Assembly (NCBI RefSeq): GCF_900142915.1
Contig: NZ_FRCM01000001.1
Coordinates: forward strand, 1,302,001 to 1,366,000
DNA: 64,000 nt
Reading direction: 5' to 3'
Origin: Mucilaginibacter sp. OK098
GTDB lineage: Bacteria; Bacteroidota; Bacteroidia; Sphingobacteriales; Sphingobacteriaceae
Shown here one piece after another: positions 35,742 to 47,351 of the stretch (within the stretch, counting starts at the first letter, position 1; every line of letters starts with the position of its first letter). Both the position numbers and the translations under genes were made by a program. Below the pieces are notes generated by a model, which was not told the origin of the DNA, ran no database searches, and saw nothing but the letters and a program-made list of their open reading frames with translations.

Positions 35742-36173
35742 TAGTCTGTAAATTATCCCCCTTCTTTCAATAGATTAAAGTAGATAAAATTGTCAAAAGC
35801 TATTAAGGGGGCAAAATTAACAAGCGACCTTTTAAAACTGATTCCCCGCTACGAAAATGAAACTTTTAAACCGTTAACTCAAACTATTTAGCTACTGTTG
35901 GAGGCGCATTAATACGACAAGACTCAGATAAGTTTGATTATATTTTGATTGGTAATGTAGCAATTGATTAAATCCATTTTTGATTGCTTATAATTTCTCT
36001 AATAACTTCCAATATCCCATTTAAGTGTTCTAATAGGTTCCCGTTCTCTCCACAAAAAAAGCCCTGTAAACAAATTTACAGAGCTTTTTTTATGTTTTAC
36101 ATGGTAAGACATCTAACGGCGCAGTTAGAATTAATATTTTTTTTGTTGACTGTAATTCTTCCGCATGTCGGGC
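35742..36173. other. Gene-free stretch with possible coding remnant
   Basis: No full gene is seen. A 33-codon frame at 35790-35891 (LSKAIKGAKLTSDLLKLIPR, then YENETFKPLTQTI) looks protein-like and may be a decayed fragment, but has no ATG start. A terminator hairpin occupies 36054-36091. Confidence 0.4.
36054..36091. terminator. Bidirectional intrinsic terminator
   Basis: AAAAAAAGCCCTGTAAA and TTTACAGAGCTTTTTTT (one mismatch) flank a four-base loop. It lies between the convergent YceI and methyltransferase genes. Confidence 0.8.
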
Positions 36174-37025
36174 CTATACTGTTGCCAGTAAGAATATTTC
36201 TCCGCTTGCAGGTAAAAGGCCATCCGGTCTGTTAGCAAAATAGCGCTGTTCCAGGTCTTTGGTTGTTATTGTTTTAACATCAGTAAATCCCGCTTCCTTT
36301 GCTAAAATCCGGATTTCATCCGGAGTAAAAAAACTTATCATTGGTGTTCCTGCTTTAAGAGCGCCTTTTTTAGCCCTTTCCTGCATGGGTTTATCTTCTT
36401 CGTCAAGAAACTCCATCCGCAGGTAAAATGTCATTGCCAGCTTAGAGCCTGGTCCAAGCGTTGCTATTTTGCTTAGCGTATAATTAATGGCCTCTGCTGT
36501 GAGATACAAACTAACTCCCGTACAGGTAACGACAGCTGGTTTTTTAAAATCGAAATTGGTCATGGATAGTTCTTTCCACCAGGAAGAAGTTTCAAAATTA
36601 ACCGGAACAAAATGTAAATAATCAGGGATGCCAAAGCCAAGTTCATTTAATCGTTGTTCTTTCCAGGCTAATGTATCGGGTTGGTCAATTTCATAGATCT
36701 GAAGATTAGCAGCAATACCAGGTCTGCGCTGGGCAAACGTATCTAATCCTGAACCAAGAATCACATATTGACAAATTCCTTGTTTGCTTTGCTCAATAAT
36801 TAAATCCTCAATAAAACGGGAACGGGCTACAATAGAAGCCCGGAGGCGTTTAGTAAATTTCATATCTGGTCGCTCTTGCCAATTGTCAGATGGATCTATT
36901 AATTTCAAACCTATTTCGTCCTCAAGTATATGCGGCTCAGCATCCACCTGCACATGCAATGCTCTCCATAAAGCTGTTCTTACCGCGGTATTGTCCGGCT
37001 CTGTTATTCCTGTATTTTGTTGCAT
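36174..37025 (-). CDS. Class I SAM methyltransferase, LCM (leucine carboxyl methyltransferase) family
   Basis: A protein of 283 residues. The SAM site is seen in YVILGSGLDTFAQR (87-100) with the acidic strand end YEIDQP (Asp114). The N-terminal RALHVQVDAEPHILED and the mid VTCTGVSLYLTAEAI motif match the PPM1/LCM (TIGR00027) family, which includes polyketide and lipid O-methyltransferases in bacteria. The acceptor is unknown. It stands alone. Confidence 0.85.
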   Translation of the reverse strand: MQQNTGITEPDNTAVRTALWRALHVQVDAEPHILEDEIGLKLIDPSDNWQERPDMKFTKRLRASIVARSRFIEDLIIEQSKQGICQYVILGSGLDTFAQRRPGIAANLQIYEIDQPDTLAWKEQRLNELGFGIPDYLHFVPVNFETSSWWKELSMTNFDFKKPAVVTCTGVSLYLTAEAINYTLSKIATLGPGSKLAMTFYLRMEFLDEEDKPMQERAKKGALKAGTPMISFFTPDEIRILAKEAGFTDVKTITTKDLEQRYFANRPDGLLPASGEIFLLATV

Positions 37026-37084
37026 TTTCTATATTATCAAAAGTTACTATCCATGACAAGTTATATTGAACGTTCAGAGAGGGT

Positions 37085-37190
37085 GTCACCCTGAGCTTGT
37101 CGAAGGGCGACGTGCGCAGAGGCCTATCCGCGTGCTAAGCATAGTGCTGAGGCCTTTGCCCGCGTCGTGGTTCGACAAGCTCACCATGAC
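37085..37190. repeat. MITE-like element, family B copy 2
   Basis: A 106-bp element with terminal inverted repeats (GTCACCCTGAGCTTGTCGAA against the complement of TTCGACAAGCTCACCATGAC; 18 of 20). The core GTGCGCAGAGGCCT...GTGCTGAGGCCTTTGCCC is the reverse complement of that in 22378-22477. Confidence 0.75.
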
Positions 37191-37247
37191 AGCCCCACCC
37201 CTGTCATTCCTCCTTCGGAATCCGGTGGATTTTATATCTCTGCAAAA

Positions 37248-37631
37248 CTATTTCATTGAACGTAAGCCAATCATATTTCCTTCTGTATCTTCTATTAATG
37301 CAATAAAGCCGTGATCGCCTATATCTTGTTTTGGGCGGATAATTTTACCCCCGGCAGCTTCTACTCGACTTAGTTCTGCATTAATTTCTTCGGAGTCAAA
37401 ATACACCAAAGTGCCGCCAACGCCTGGTTTTGCTACATCCAGCTTTACCAACGCACCACTTGCACCTCCATTTTTCTGATCGTCCGGGAAAGTGGCATAC
37501 TCCATTTGTGAATGCCTTTCACTATTCACGTGAAGATCCGTCAGCTCGCATTTAAGCACTTGGGTATAAAAATTTTTTGCTCTTTTGAAGTCTGAGGTAT
37601 AGATCTCAAACCAGTTGACTGTATTTTTCAT
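37248..37631 (-). CDS. VOC family (glyoxalase/bleomycin-resistance fold) protein
   Basis: A protein of 127 residues with two beta-alpha-beta-beta-beta modules: NWFEIYTSDFKRAKNFYTQV and GGTLVYFDSEEINAELSRVE. The C-terminal HGFIALIEDTEGNMIGLRS is typical. VOC proteins use a metal site for isomerase, dioxygenase or binding roles. The substrate is unknown. It is divergent from nothing and is followed downstream by repeat family B. Confidence 0.85.
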   Translation of the reverse strand: MKNTVNWFEIYTSDFKRAKNFYTQVLKCELTDLHVNSERHSQMEYATFPDDQKNGGASGALVKLDVAKPGVGGTLVYFDSEEINAELSRVEAAGGKIIRPKQDIGDHGFIALIEDTEGNMIGLRSMK

Positions 37632-37713
37632 TTTATCTTAATTTTTAAATTAAATCAATAACTCAAAATTATCGTTGATAAAAACAAATACACTTGCCCT
37701 ATGGCAAGAAATG

Positions 37714-38292
37714 CTAACCTGTAGAAATTTCTTTTCGGATCCTGCTTAGCGACGTATCCGTAATGCCTAAATAAGAGGCTATGTATTTTAATGGAGATTG
37801 CAGAATGATCTGTGGTCTTTCTTTTATAAGGTTTAAATACCTGTCAGTAGCACTAATTGTCACTACATCAATTGAGCGTTGTTTCAAAACGAATAATTGA
37901 TTTGTTGCCCAGGTTCTTCCCCATTCTCTAAACCCTTCAACTTTATGAAGTAATTCCTGGAAGGTATCATATTCAATTTTCCAAGCCGTTCCATCCGATA
38001 TGGCTTGAAAATTTTCTTTTGATGGAATTCTTTGAAATAGCGAGAAAGACTCTATTAATATTTCTTTAGGGCAATAAAATTCAGTAGTTATTTCATTACC
38101 ATTATAATCATAAAGAAATGACCTGAATAAACCTTTTTCAATCACATAAAATTCCCCGGCAATTTTACCCTTTTCCAAAAGCATAGTCCCATGTGCAAAT
38201 TCAATTTTTGTATGTGCTTTACTGATTTCTTCATAATCTTCCTTCCTCAGGAGCGGATGATTGTAAATTGTTTGAAAAAAATCTATTTCCAT
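37714..38292 (-). CDS. Crp/Fnr-type regulator (cNMP-binding domain)
   Basis: A protein of 192 residues with a cyclic-nucleotide-binding jelly roll (about 22-115: MLLEKGKIAGEFYVIEKGLF) and a short C-terminal helix-turn-helix (YIASYLGITDTSLSRIRKEI). The phosphate-binding Arg pattern of CRP is not evident, so the ligand is unclear. This form is widespread in Bacteroidota. It lies 82 bp upstream of the VOC gene on the same strand and may be its regulator. Confidence 0.85.
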   Translation of the reverse strand: MEIDFFQTIYNHPLLRKEDYEEISKAHTKIEFAHGTMLLEKGKIAGEFYVIEKGLFRSFLYDYNGNEITTEFYCPKEILIESFSLFQRIPSKENFQAISDGTAWKIEYDTFQELLHKVEGFREWGRTWATNQLFVLKQRSIDVVTISATDRYLNLIKERPQIILQSPLKYIASYLGITDTSLSRIRKEISTG

Positions 38293-38788
38293 TCTTATTA
38301 TAATTGTTTGTAAAAGGGATTTTCAAAGAAGGCCGGCGCGCATTCCTTAATCCAATTTACCTTAATTTTTAATTTACTAGTGCTCACTTAAAAAACTGAA
38401 TATAATCTTCTGCAATTTATTGAACGTTTACTGGTTTTCCACCAGGTGTTCTTCCGGCTTTTCAAAAGCCATATTTATTCGATTTATTAACTTCGGCCAG
38501 CAAAGGTTAAAATCTGGCTGTTGCAGTCCGCTACGCCCGTTCTGTTAGTCAGGATTTATAGTGCCGGACTAAATTACAGGGAATTTGTCCCCCTTGTCAA
38601 ATTGGTCTCACGGGTTACAAACCGATAATGACAGGATTTGTGGGTACGGCACATGAATATTAGTATAGCAATGCTAATCCAGAAAGCCTGTTAAAGATTA
38701 TTTATTAATTTGAATTTAAGCGCTTAAATTGTTCGCGTTCAAGCAAAAAGGAACGGGCGGAGCATGGATTTTTCATGCATATAGATAG
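38293..38788. other. Gene-free stretch
   Basis: No coding frame is supported. It holds hairpin words (GCCAG...CTGGC) and, from 38634, the first of two direct repeats that bracket the carboxylesterase gene. Confidence 0.5.
38634..38746. repeat. Direct repeat, left copy (flanks carboxylesterase)
   Basis: About 113 bp that recurs at 40604-40724 with a few changes. It contains the perfect 18-bp palindrome AATTTAAGCGCTTAAATT. The other copy has an added GAGAC in the palindrome centre. Confidence 0.85.
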
Positions 38789-40330
38789 TTAATTTTTAAA
38801 GAATTCAAAAGCAGGCAAGGCAGGAAGGGGAATTGCCGTGATCCGCTCACCCAATTGCAGCACCCGGGTATGCTTTATGGTAAATGCGGGCCAGTTGGGC
38901 AAATCTTTAGCGTTGGGGTTGCCTGTAACTGCAAAGTTGATCCAGTAACCATTCATAGCATTACTTAAGAACCTGTCCCAATCGGTAAAGGGCTTGTTCC
39001 ATTTATACAGGTTGTGTAAAGCATAAGCGGTTTGCGAACCGTGAAACGCCCCATAGTTGGGCTTGCCGGGTGCAGCATGGCTGAAATAATAGAACCAGGC
39101 CCTGCATTTTCCATGGCTGATCTGACATTTGGCCCATATATAGTTTTCCAGGGCAAATACGCTGTCCCTGGTCAAAAATAATTGCGATTGTGCGGCCTGG
39201 TCATCAGTATGGGCCGGGTAACGCTTTAAAAATATTTCCGCCTTTTGCCCGTACCGCTTTTGGGCTGCTGCCGTAAATGCTGCTGCCGTCAGGGGCGCAG
39301 TTTCTAAATCATCATCACCGGTATTGTAACCGATCAGCAGGTCCACATCATTCTGCTTTTCCCGAGTAAAAATAGCCAGGATTTGGTCGGACAATACATA
39401 ACCGTCCACCACGGGCAAACGCATGTAATCGCCTTTCAGTAAGGTTTCTGCAGGTATGGCCCGCATTGCCGAAAGGTCGTCTGCATTTTTTTCGTTCATC
39501 GTTTTCAGGCCCTCTGCCTCTGCCTGCCGGAGGGTCAGGCAATGATTTGGTTTGAACAAGGGGCCGCTTTCTGAAATGGCCCGCCTGAACAACCCTTTGC
39601 TCAGCGGCGAGGCGATCATCGTCAGTACGCCGCAGGAACCCGCTGATCCCCCGTTTGCGGTTATATTTTGGGGGTCGCCGCCGAAGGCAGCGATATTTTG
39701 TTTGATCCACTTAAAGGCGGCGATCTGGTCCAGTATCCCGTAATTACCAGAAGCATGATGGGGGGATTCCCCGGATAAAGCAGGGTGTGCCAAAAAACCG
39801 AATATGCCCAGGCGGTAATTGATGGTTACCACCACCACACCTTTCTTTGCCGTTTGCTCCCCATCCAGTATAGGAACAGCGCCCGATCCGGCGGTAAAGC
39901 TGCCGCCATGTACCACGACGATGACCGGCCTTTTTTCTCCCGGCTGCTTAGCCGGGGTCCAGACATTGAGGTACAGGCAGTCTTCACTTATTTTTAAATC
40001 TTCGGGTATCAGGATTTCTTCCCCATAAGCATCCGCTGGAACGGGCTTGCGCTGCATGGCATTCGGCCCAAAGCGGTCACATTTGCGGATGCCTGACCAG
40101 GGGGCGACCGGCTGCGGCTCCCGCCACCGCAGTTCGCCTACCGGGGGCGCTGCAAAAGGTACGCCTTTGAAGATATGTACATCGCCTGTGGCATTGGTGG
40201 TGCCGGAAATAAGCCCCGACTTTGTTTGTACAACGGCCAGATCGTTGGCGGCAGGTTGGAATAAAGTAAAGCTAGTCACCGCCGCACAAACAAGCGGCAG
40301 GAGTAATAATGATTTTGGGAATATTCTCAT
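38789..40330 (-). CDS. Secreted type-B carboxylesterase
   Basis: A protein of 513 residues from the ATG at 40330 (MRIFPKSLLLLPLVCAAVTS); the longer open frame upstream adds residues before the signal peptide and is unlikely. Alpha/beta-hydrolase motifs: FKGVPFAAPPVG, SEDCLYLNVW, oxyanion HGGSF (141-145), and nucleophile Ser229 in GGSAG. The usual GESAGG has Glu where this has Gly. The catalytic His is likely in GAFHGSQ and the acid in YNTGDDD. Substrate not known. It is isolated and bracketed by direct repeats. Confidence 0.85.
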   Translation of the reverse strand: MRIFPKSLLLLPLVCAAVTSFTLFQPAANDLAVVQTKSGLISGTTNATGDVHIFKGVPFAAPPVGELRWREPQPVAPWSGIRKCDRFGPNAMQRKPVPADAYGEEILIPEDLKISEDCLYLNVWTPAKQPGEKRPVIVVVHGGSFTAGSGAVPILDGEQTAKKGVVVVTINYRLGIFGFLAHPALSGESPHHASGNYGILDQIAAFKWIKQNIAAFGGDPQNITANGGSAGSCGVLTMIASPLSKGLFRRAISESGPLFKPNHCLTLRQAEAEGLKTMNEKNADDLSAMRAIPAETLLKGDYMRLPVVDGYVLSDQILAIFTREKQNDVDLLIGYNTGDDDLETAPLTAAAFTAAAQKRYGQKAEIFLKRYPAHTDDQAAQSQLFLTRDSVFALENYIWAKCQISHGKCRAWFYYFSHAAPGKPNYGAFHGSQTAYALHNLYKWNKPFTDWDRFLSNAMNGYWINFAVTGNPNAKDLPNWPAFTIKHTRVLQLGERITAIPLPALPAFEFFKN

Positions 40331-40454
40331 ACGGATACTAAAGAAACGCCTATTACAGCATATCGCATAAACGAAATGACAAGTGGTATGAATTACTTGA
40401 CAAAATGCAGAAAATAGCATCCGCAAAGGTAGGAAAGGTTAAATCCCCGCCTGT

Positions 40455-40477
40455 CCAAGTGTGCCGCTTGGACACAC
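40455..40477. promoter_or_regulatory. Hairpin upstream of the carboxylesterase
   Basis: TGTCCAAG and CTTGGACA form an 8-bp stem around a 7-nt loop in the leader between the esterase and the right direct repeat. It may be an operator. No further support. Confidence 0.3.
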
Positions 40478-40603
40478 AAAAATTTAAGCGTCCAGTTTAA
40501 ATTAGAAACCATTGCTATTTTAAAGTAGAAGTCCATATTTATTTCATGTCACGCAATGCCTCAACCAACGAACTTTATTTTGCAACCTTAACCGGTAAGG
40601 GTG

Positions 40604-40724
40604 GGATTTGTGGGCACGGCACATGAATATTAGTATAGCAATGCTAATCCAGAAAGCCTGTTAAAGATTATTTATTAATTTGAATTTAAGCGAGACGCTT
40701 AAATTGTTGGCATTCAAGCAAAAT
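40604..40724. repeat. Direct repeat, right copy
   Basis: Nearly identical to 38634-38746 over about 110 bp. Here the palindrome arms AATTTAAGC / GCTTAAATT are separated by GAGAC, and a second hairpin (CAAGCA-AAA-TGCTTG) follows. The left copy has lost the loop. Confidence 0.85.
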
Positions 40725-40823
40725 GCTTGAACAAGCGGAAAATATTATATCGTTAGGCCACAAGCGAAACACCTTGCGCCAGCCGGCATTTTCCCCCAAC
40801 AAAGGTCTTACACCCTACAAAAT

Positions 40824-41546
40824 CTACTTCTTAAAATAATCACTTGCTTTATACAAAGCTTCCACCCATATGCCTGAATTTGCATTTAGTACAAATTCAC
40901 TAACACCAACCCGTTTAGCGCCGGGCGCCCAATTGTAGGTGTAGCCCATGCGGGTCCAGGGATAATAAACCTGGCTACCGGTGAGGGGCATAAAATACGA
41001 GCTGATAATATTGGCGTTAAACCAAAGCTTATATTGCGGCGTTGCATTTGTGTCCAGCGTCCCGGAAGCTTTCGGCACTGTGATGCTGGGACTTCCGGCT
41101 GGTCGGAAAACGTCATCGGCCTGCACCCAAAATTGCGCAATATGGGTGTCCCCTGATACCGGCGGCAAGCCCAGCATTTGGTTGAGCTTCATAATAGTAT
41201 CGGTTTTCGGGGTCATCTTATTACGCAGCCGGCCTTGCATCTGCCCCGGGATAAACATCCAGATCGCCCTTGTAGTTGTTGTTGAATCTCCTACCGGGTA
41301 ACCTTTGAGATAACTGGTAAACGACGCCATCAATACGTAGTTTTTTCCGTGAATTGTTTTCCATTTCAGCACGGGGTTAGCTGGTGTTATCGTCATCAGG
41401 GTGTCGATGTTTTGAGCACTGCCGGCAATCATGGCAAGCTTGGTCGCCGCGTTGTATAGCCCGGTAAGATTGTTGTTTTGTGCGCTCAGCAGGGTGGTTT
41501 TGCATACAATTGCAACCAACAGGATAAGAACAGGTAGTTTTTTCAT
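40824..41546 (-). CDS. Secreted protein of unknown function
   Basis: A protein of 240 residues with a signal peptide (cleavage near LSA/QNN, 22-23). After it there is a helix-rich start (LTGLYNAATKLAMIAGSA) and a beta-rich body with many Trp/Tyr (PWTRMGYTYNWAPG). I do not recognise a family. Clean frame, normal start. It stands alone; the esterase gene and right direct repeat lie 100 bp downstream. Confidence 0.6.
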   Translation of the reverse strand: MKKLPVLILLVAIVCKTTLLSAQNNNLTGLYNAATKLAMIAGSAQNIDTLMTITPANPVLKWKTIHGKNYVLMASFTSYLKGYPVGDSTTTTRAIWMFIPGQMQGRLRNKMTPKTDTIMKLNQMLGLPPVSGDTHIAQFWVQADDVFRPAGSPSITVPKASGTLDTNATPQYKLWFNANIISSYFMPLTGSQVYYPWTRMGYTYNWAPGAKRVGVSEFVLNANSGIWVEALYKASDYFKK

Positions 41547-41637
41547 GATAAGGTTGTTTAGGTTAATCCTTCTGACAGATAAAAATCTTTGGTTTTAGCT
41601 GTTTCAATTCATTAGCTAATTTATCAAAATAAATTGG

Positions 41638-42289
41638 GAAGCAAAAAATTTATCAATCTGTTGTTTTTTTAAGTCGGCGTAGATTCAATGCTATTAAGTT
41701 AAGAGAACGTTGGTTATAACTGACCACATAGCAATATTCTATTGCCCCACCTAAACGGCAACGCCCTCATGAATGCCTATTAAAATAAACAACTGTGAAT
41801 AATCCTCCCCGGTTGGCTACCGTGTACCCACATCTTTTATTTCAATTAATTATCAAGAAAGGCTGCTCCGGTAGGAGCAAAATATTGGTAGAAAAATAGA
41901 AAATAATAAATTTTCGCTCCATAGGTGCGAAACCTATTGGACTATTTTACCACGGATTTTCTTTAACCAACCAAAAGGTGGAATAGGTGTTGTACCTACG
42001 GCACAAAAAATATTTTTTGATATTTTTCTACCAATATTGAACCTCTCTGGGGTTTTATAAAAGGATATGGGTACACGGTAGCCCGGTTGGGAGGACTTGA
42101 AAAAATAAACATGGGCGAAGCTAAAGTCTCCCCTACCTGTGGAGATTTAGAGGGGGCTACCAGGCTTTGGGGAAGAATTGCGTTTGTGTTTCCCCTTAAC
42201 TTAATAGCATTAAGGTGCTCCTGAAAGGGACCCTGCTGAAACAGAAGCAAAAAATTTATCAATCTGTTGTTTTTTTAAGTCAGCGTAGA
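41638..42289. repeat. 46-bp direct repeats bounding a 560-bp palindromic block
   Basis: The repeats at 41638-41683 and 42244-42289 differ at one of 46 bases (GAAGCAAAAAATTTATC..., GTCGGCGTAGA / GTCAGCGTAGA). A second short pair, TGCTATTAAGTTAAG near 41690 and its complement near 42200, lies just inside. Confidence 0.8.
41815..42083. repeat. Nested inverted repeats, MITE-like
   Basis: Outer arms GGCTACCGTGTACCCA (41815-41830) and its complement (42068-42083), both with extended partial matching outside. Inner arms AATATTGGTAGAAAAAT (41881-41897) and its complement (42022-42038), perfect over 17 bp. No transposase. Confidence 0.75.
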
Positions 42290-42320
42290 GAACTACAATC
42301 TTTTTTGGGTTACAACAACC

Positions 42321-42436
42321 ACAGATTCGGCTACATCCGCCCTCTCTGGCGTGTGTGCCGGGCAAAGGCCCGAAGAGGTGGCTACCCGTACCCCGCGTTT
42401 AGGCAGCCGTTTGCTATCAACGCGGGCATTTTTTTA
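42321..42436 (+). ncRNA. Structured segment with intrinsic terminator (possible leader RNA)
   Basis: Stems are visible: CCTCT ... AGAGG enclosing CGGGC-AAAG-GCCCG (42359-42372), then GGCTACC, then the terminator CCCGCGTT (42392-42399) / AACGCGGG (42419-42426) followed by seven T. GGCTAC occurs twice and could pair in alternate folds. It does not match a riboswitch or sRNA class that I recognise. It ends 240 bp before rph and could be a separate small RNA or a repeat remnant. Confidence 0.4.
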
Positions 42437-42639
42437 TTTATTAACGCCATGCAACCCCTGTCTATTCAAACATAAACGCACGTCCGCATGAATGCAAAAG
42501 ACCAGGAACGCCCATACGCCCGGAAGCGTATCCCCCTCCTCCTAACCCCCATTTGTTGTAAACATAACGTATTCGTTTCCATCATATTGCGCGAAAAAAA
42601 ATATAGTTAAAAAACTGTATTTTGATCCGTCATACCTTA

Positions 42640-42647
42640 TATTTTTG
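42640..42647 (+). promoter_or_regulatory. Candidate -7 promoter element of rph
   Basis: TATTTTTG fits the Bacteroidota consensus TAnnTTTG and lies 29 bp before the ATG. A TTTG occurs 15 bp upstream, which is closer than the usual gap of about 19-20, so the match is partial. Confidence 0.4.
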
Positions 42648-42664
42648 ACTTTTCACATCTCTAA

Positions 42665-45328
<2,664 letters not shown>

Positions 45329-45468
45329 GAAGAACACTTGACCGGGCGGGGCAATATCGTTTTGATTTATCCCCGCTTTCTCATTTTGGCTACAAAATCC
45401 CTCAGTTAGGCTACAACCAGCCAATTGCATCTCATGACCTTTGTTGTGTTAATTTAAAACATAAAATC

Positions 45469-46323
45469 ATGACACATCAAAATGATAATTCAGGTGCAAA
45501 TAAAGTTTGGTTCATTACGGGCACTTCCCGGGGTTTTGGACGGGTTTGGGCCGATGCCGCACTTAAGCGTGGCGATAAGGTAGCAGCTACGGCACGCAAG
45601 CTGGAAAGCATTGCCGACCTGGCAGAAAAGTACGGCACAAACGTGCTGACTTTGGAGCTGGATGTAACCAAGCCAAACCAGGTGAAGACAGCCGTGGAGC
45701 AAGCGCATGCTCACTTCGGAAGGCTTGATATCGTTCTGAATAATGCCGGTTATTCACTTGTTGGTACGATTGAGGAAGCCAGCGCTGACGACGTAAGGGC
45801 GATGTATGATACCAATATTTTCGGTGCGCTTTCTGTTATCCAGGCGGCTTTGCCCTTGCTGCGCAGGCAGGGTGGTGGCCATATCCTGGGTACGTCCAGT
45901 AATTTGGGCCATGTAACCCTGCCGGTGATAGGTTATTACTGTTCCTCAAAATGGGCTTTCGAAGCCATCCACGAAAGTTTGGCCGCGGAGGTTAAGGAGT
46001 TTGGAATAAAGGTAACCATCATTGAGCCCGGAGCTTACGCCACCGAGTTCGGCAGCCAGGAGTCGTTAAAATTTGCACCCAGCCTTGACATTTACAAAGA
46101 TTTTAAAGAGCAATTTTTCGGCCGCCTAAGAGGTATGGAAAGAGGAGATCCGGAAGCTACACCTGAAGCCATCTTTAAAATTGTTGATGCAGAAAACCCG
46201 CCGCTGCGGATCAACCTGGGCAGTCACAATTTATCCTGGACGCGCAGTGCCTATACCGAACGGTTGGCGGAATGGGAAGCGTGGGAAGATGTTTCCAATA
46301 CAGCCCAGGGTGGAGCAAAATAA
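45469..46323 (+). CDS. Short-chain dehydrogenase/reductase
   Basis: A protein of 284 residues. Classical SDR motifs: cofactor loop TGTSRGFG (17-24), NNAG (91-94), catalytic Ser143/144 in GTSSN and YCSSK (157-161, Tyr157 and Lys161). Arg residues after the loop (TARK) suggest NADP. The sequence resembles oxidoreductases often found beside AraC regulators in Bacteroidota, as here, where an AraC gene follows 72 bp later. Substrate unknown. Confidence 0.9.
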   Translation: MTHQNDNSGANKVWFITGTSRGFGRVWADAALKRGDKVAATARKLESIADLAEKYGTNVLTLELDVTKPNQVKTAVEQAHAHFGRLDIVLNNAGYSLVGTIEEASADDVRAMYDTNIFGALSVIQAALPLLRRQGGGHILGTSSNLGHVTLPVIGYYCSSKWAFEAIHESLAAEVKEFGIKVTIIEPGAYATEFGSQESLKFAPSLDIYKDFKEQFFGRLRGMERGDPEATPEAIFKIVDAENPPLRINLGSHNLSWTRSAYTERLAEWEAWEDVSNTAQGGAK

Positions 46324-46395
46324 TCTATAAGTAAAGAAATAATGATAGCCGGTAATTTGCAATATTATCGGTTATTATTGTATTAAATCTGCAAC

Positions 46396-47316
46396 ATGAA
46401 AAAGGAAGAAAGCCCTCAAAATTTCGAATCTTTGTCAGAAGCGCACCGGGCCTTTGGCTTGCCTAAGCCGGTGCATCCACTAATCAGTTTGATCAATGGC
46501 GCCAATTACCCGGGCCAGGTAATCCGACCGGGCGGTCCGCATGTACTTCATTTTTATAAGATCTCTTATAAGGCTAAGCTAAGCGGAAGGTTAAAATACG
46601 GCCAGGATTATTATGATTTTGATGAAGGCGGCCTGTTGTTTGCAGCTCCCAACCAAATAGTTGGCGGCGGTAGCGATAGCGAAACCACAGACTGTTCGCA
46701 ATATACTTTACTGATCCATCCAGATTTTTTGTGGAATTATCCCCTGGCAAAAAAAATTAAAACATACGGCTTCTTTTCTTACTCCACTAATGAGGCTTTG
46801 CATTGGTCAGACAAGGAAAAGGCAACTATCATTTCAATTTTCAAAATAATTGAGGAGGAGCTGAACAGCAGGATAGATGATTTTAGCCAGGACGTAATTA
46901 TTTCTCAAATTGAGTTATTGTTGAATTACGCCAATCGTTTTTACAAGCGTCAATTCATCACCCGCAAAGCAGTAAGCAACAACCTGTTACAAAAGCTGGA
47001 AGAAATTCTAGACAGATCTTTCGATAATGAAAGATCTTTAAGCCATGGAATTCCAACAGTTCAATATCTTTCGGAAACATTGAATCTGTCGCCCAGTTAT
47101 TTAAGCGATATGCTGCGTTCTCTCACAGGGCAAAACGCACAACAACACATCCATAATAAGCTGATAGAAAAAGCGAAAGAAAGATTATCCACCACCAGCT
47201 TATCTGTAAGTGAAGTTGCATACGAGTTAGGCTTTGAACATCCGCAATCGTTTAGTAAGCTATTCAAAACAAAAACTAACCTTTCGCCATTAGAGTTCAG
47301 GCGGTCTTTTAACTAA
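46396..47316 (+). CDS. AraC family transcriptional regulator
   Basis: A protein of 306 residues with an N-terminal sensory domain (about 30-190, with YDFDEGGLLFAAPNQI) and a C-terminal double helix-turn-helix (about 205-303: VQYLSETLNLSPSYLSDML, then VSEVAYELGFEHPQSFSKLF). It lies directly after the SDR gene and is likely its regulator. The effector is unknown. Confidence 0.9.
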   Translation: MKKEESPQNFESLSEAHRAFGLPKPVHPLISLINGANYPGQVIRPGGPHVLHFYKISYKAKLSGRLKYGQDYYDFDEGGLLFAAPNQIVGGGSDSETTDCSQYTLLIHPDFLWNYPLAKKIKTYGFFSYSTNEALHWSDKEKATIISIFKIIEEELNSRIDDFSQDVIISQIELLLNYANRFYKRQFITRKAVSNNLLQKLEEILDRSFDNERSLSHGIPTVQYLSETLNLSPSYLSDMLRSLTGQNAQQHIHNKLIEKAKERLSTTSLSVSEVAYELGFEHPQSFSKLFKTKTNLSPLEFRRSFN

Positions 47317-47351
47317 CAGACCTAAGCCGGTTAGTTACTTTAAGTTTATAT

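Noticed and set aside
35790..35891. Small gene between YceI and methyltransferase
   Set aside because: No ATG/GTG start and only 33 codons; kept only as a possible remnant.
40604..40770. Integron attC-like site (GTTAGGC near 40755 with upstream hairpins)
   Set aside because: No matching RYYYAAC partner at the other end, no integrase, and no further sites with this layout between neighbouring genes.
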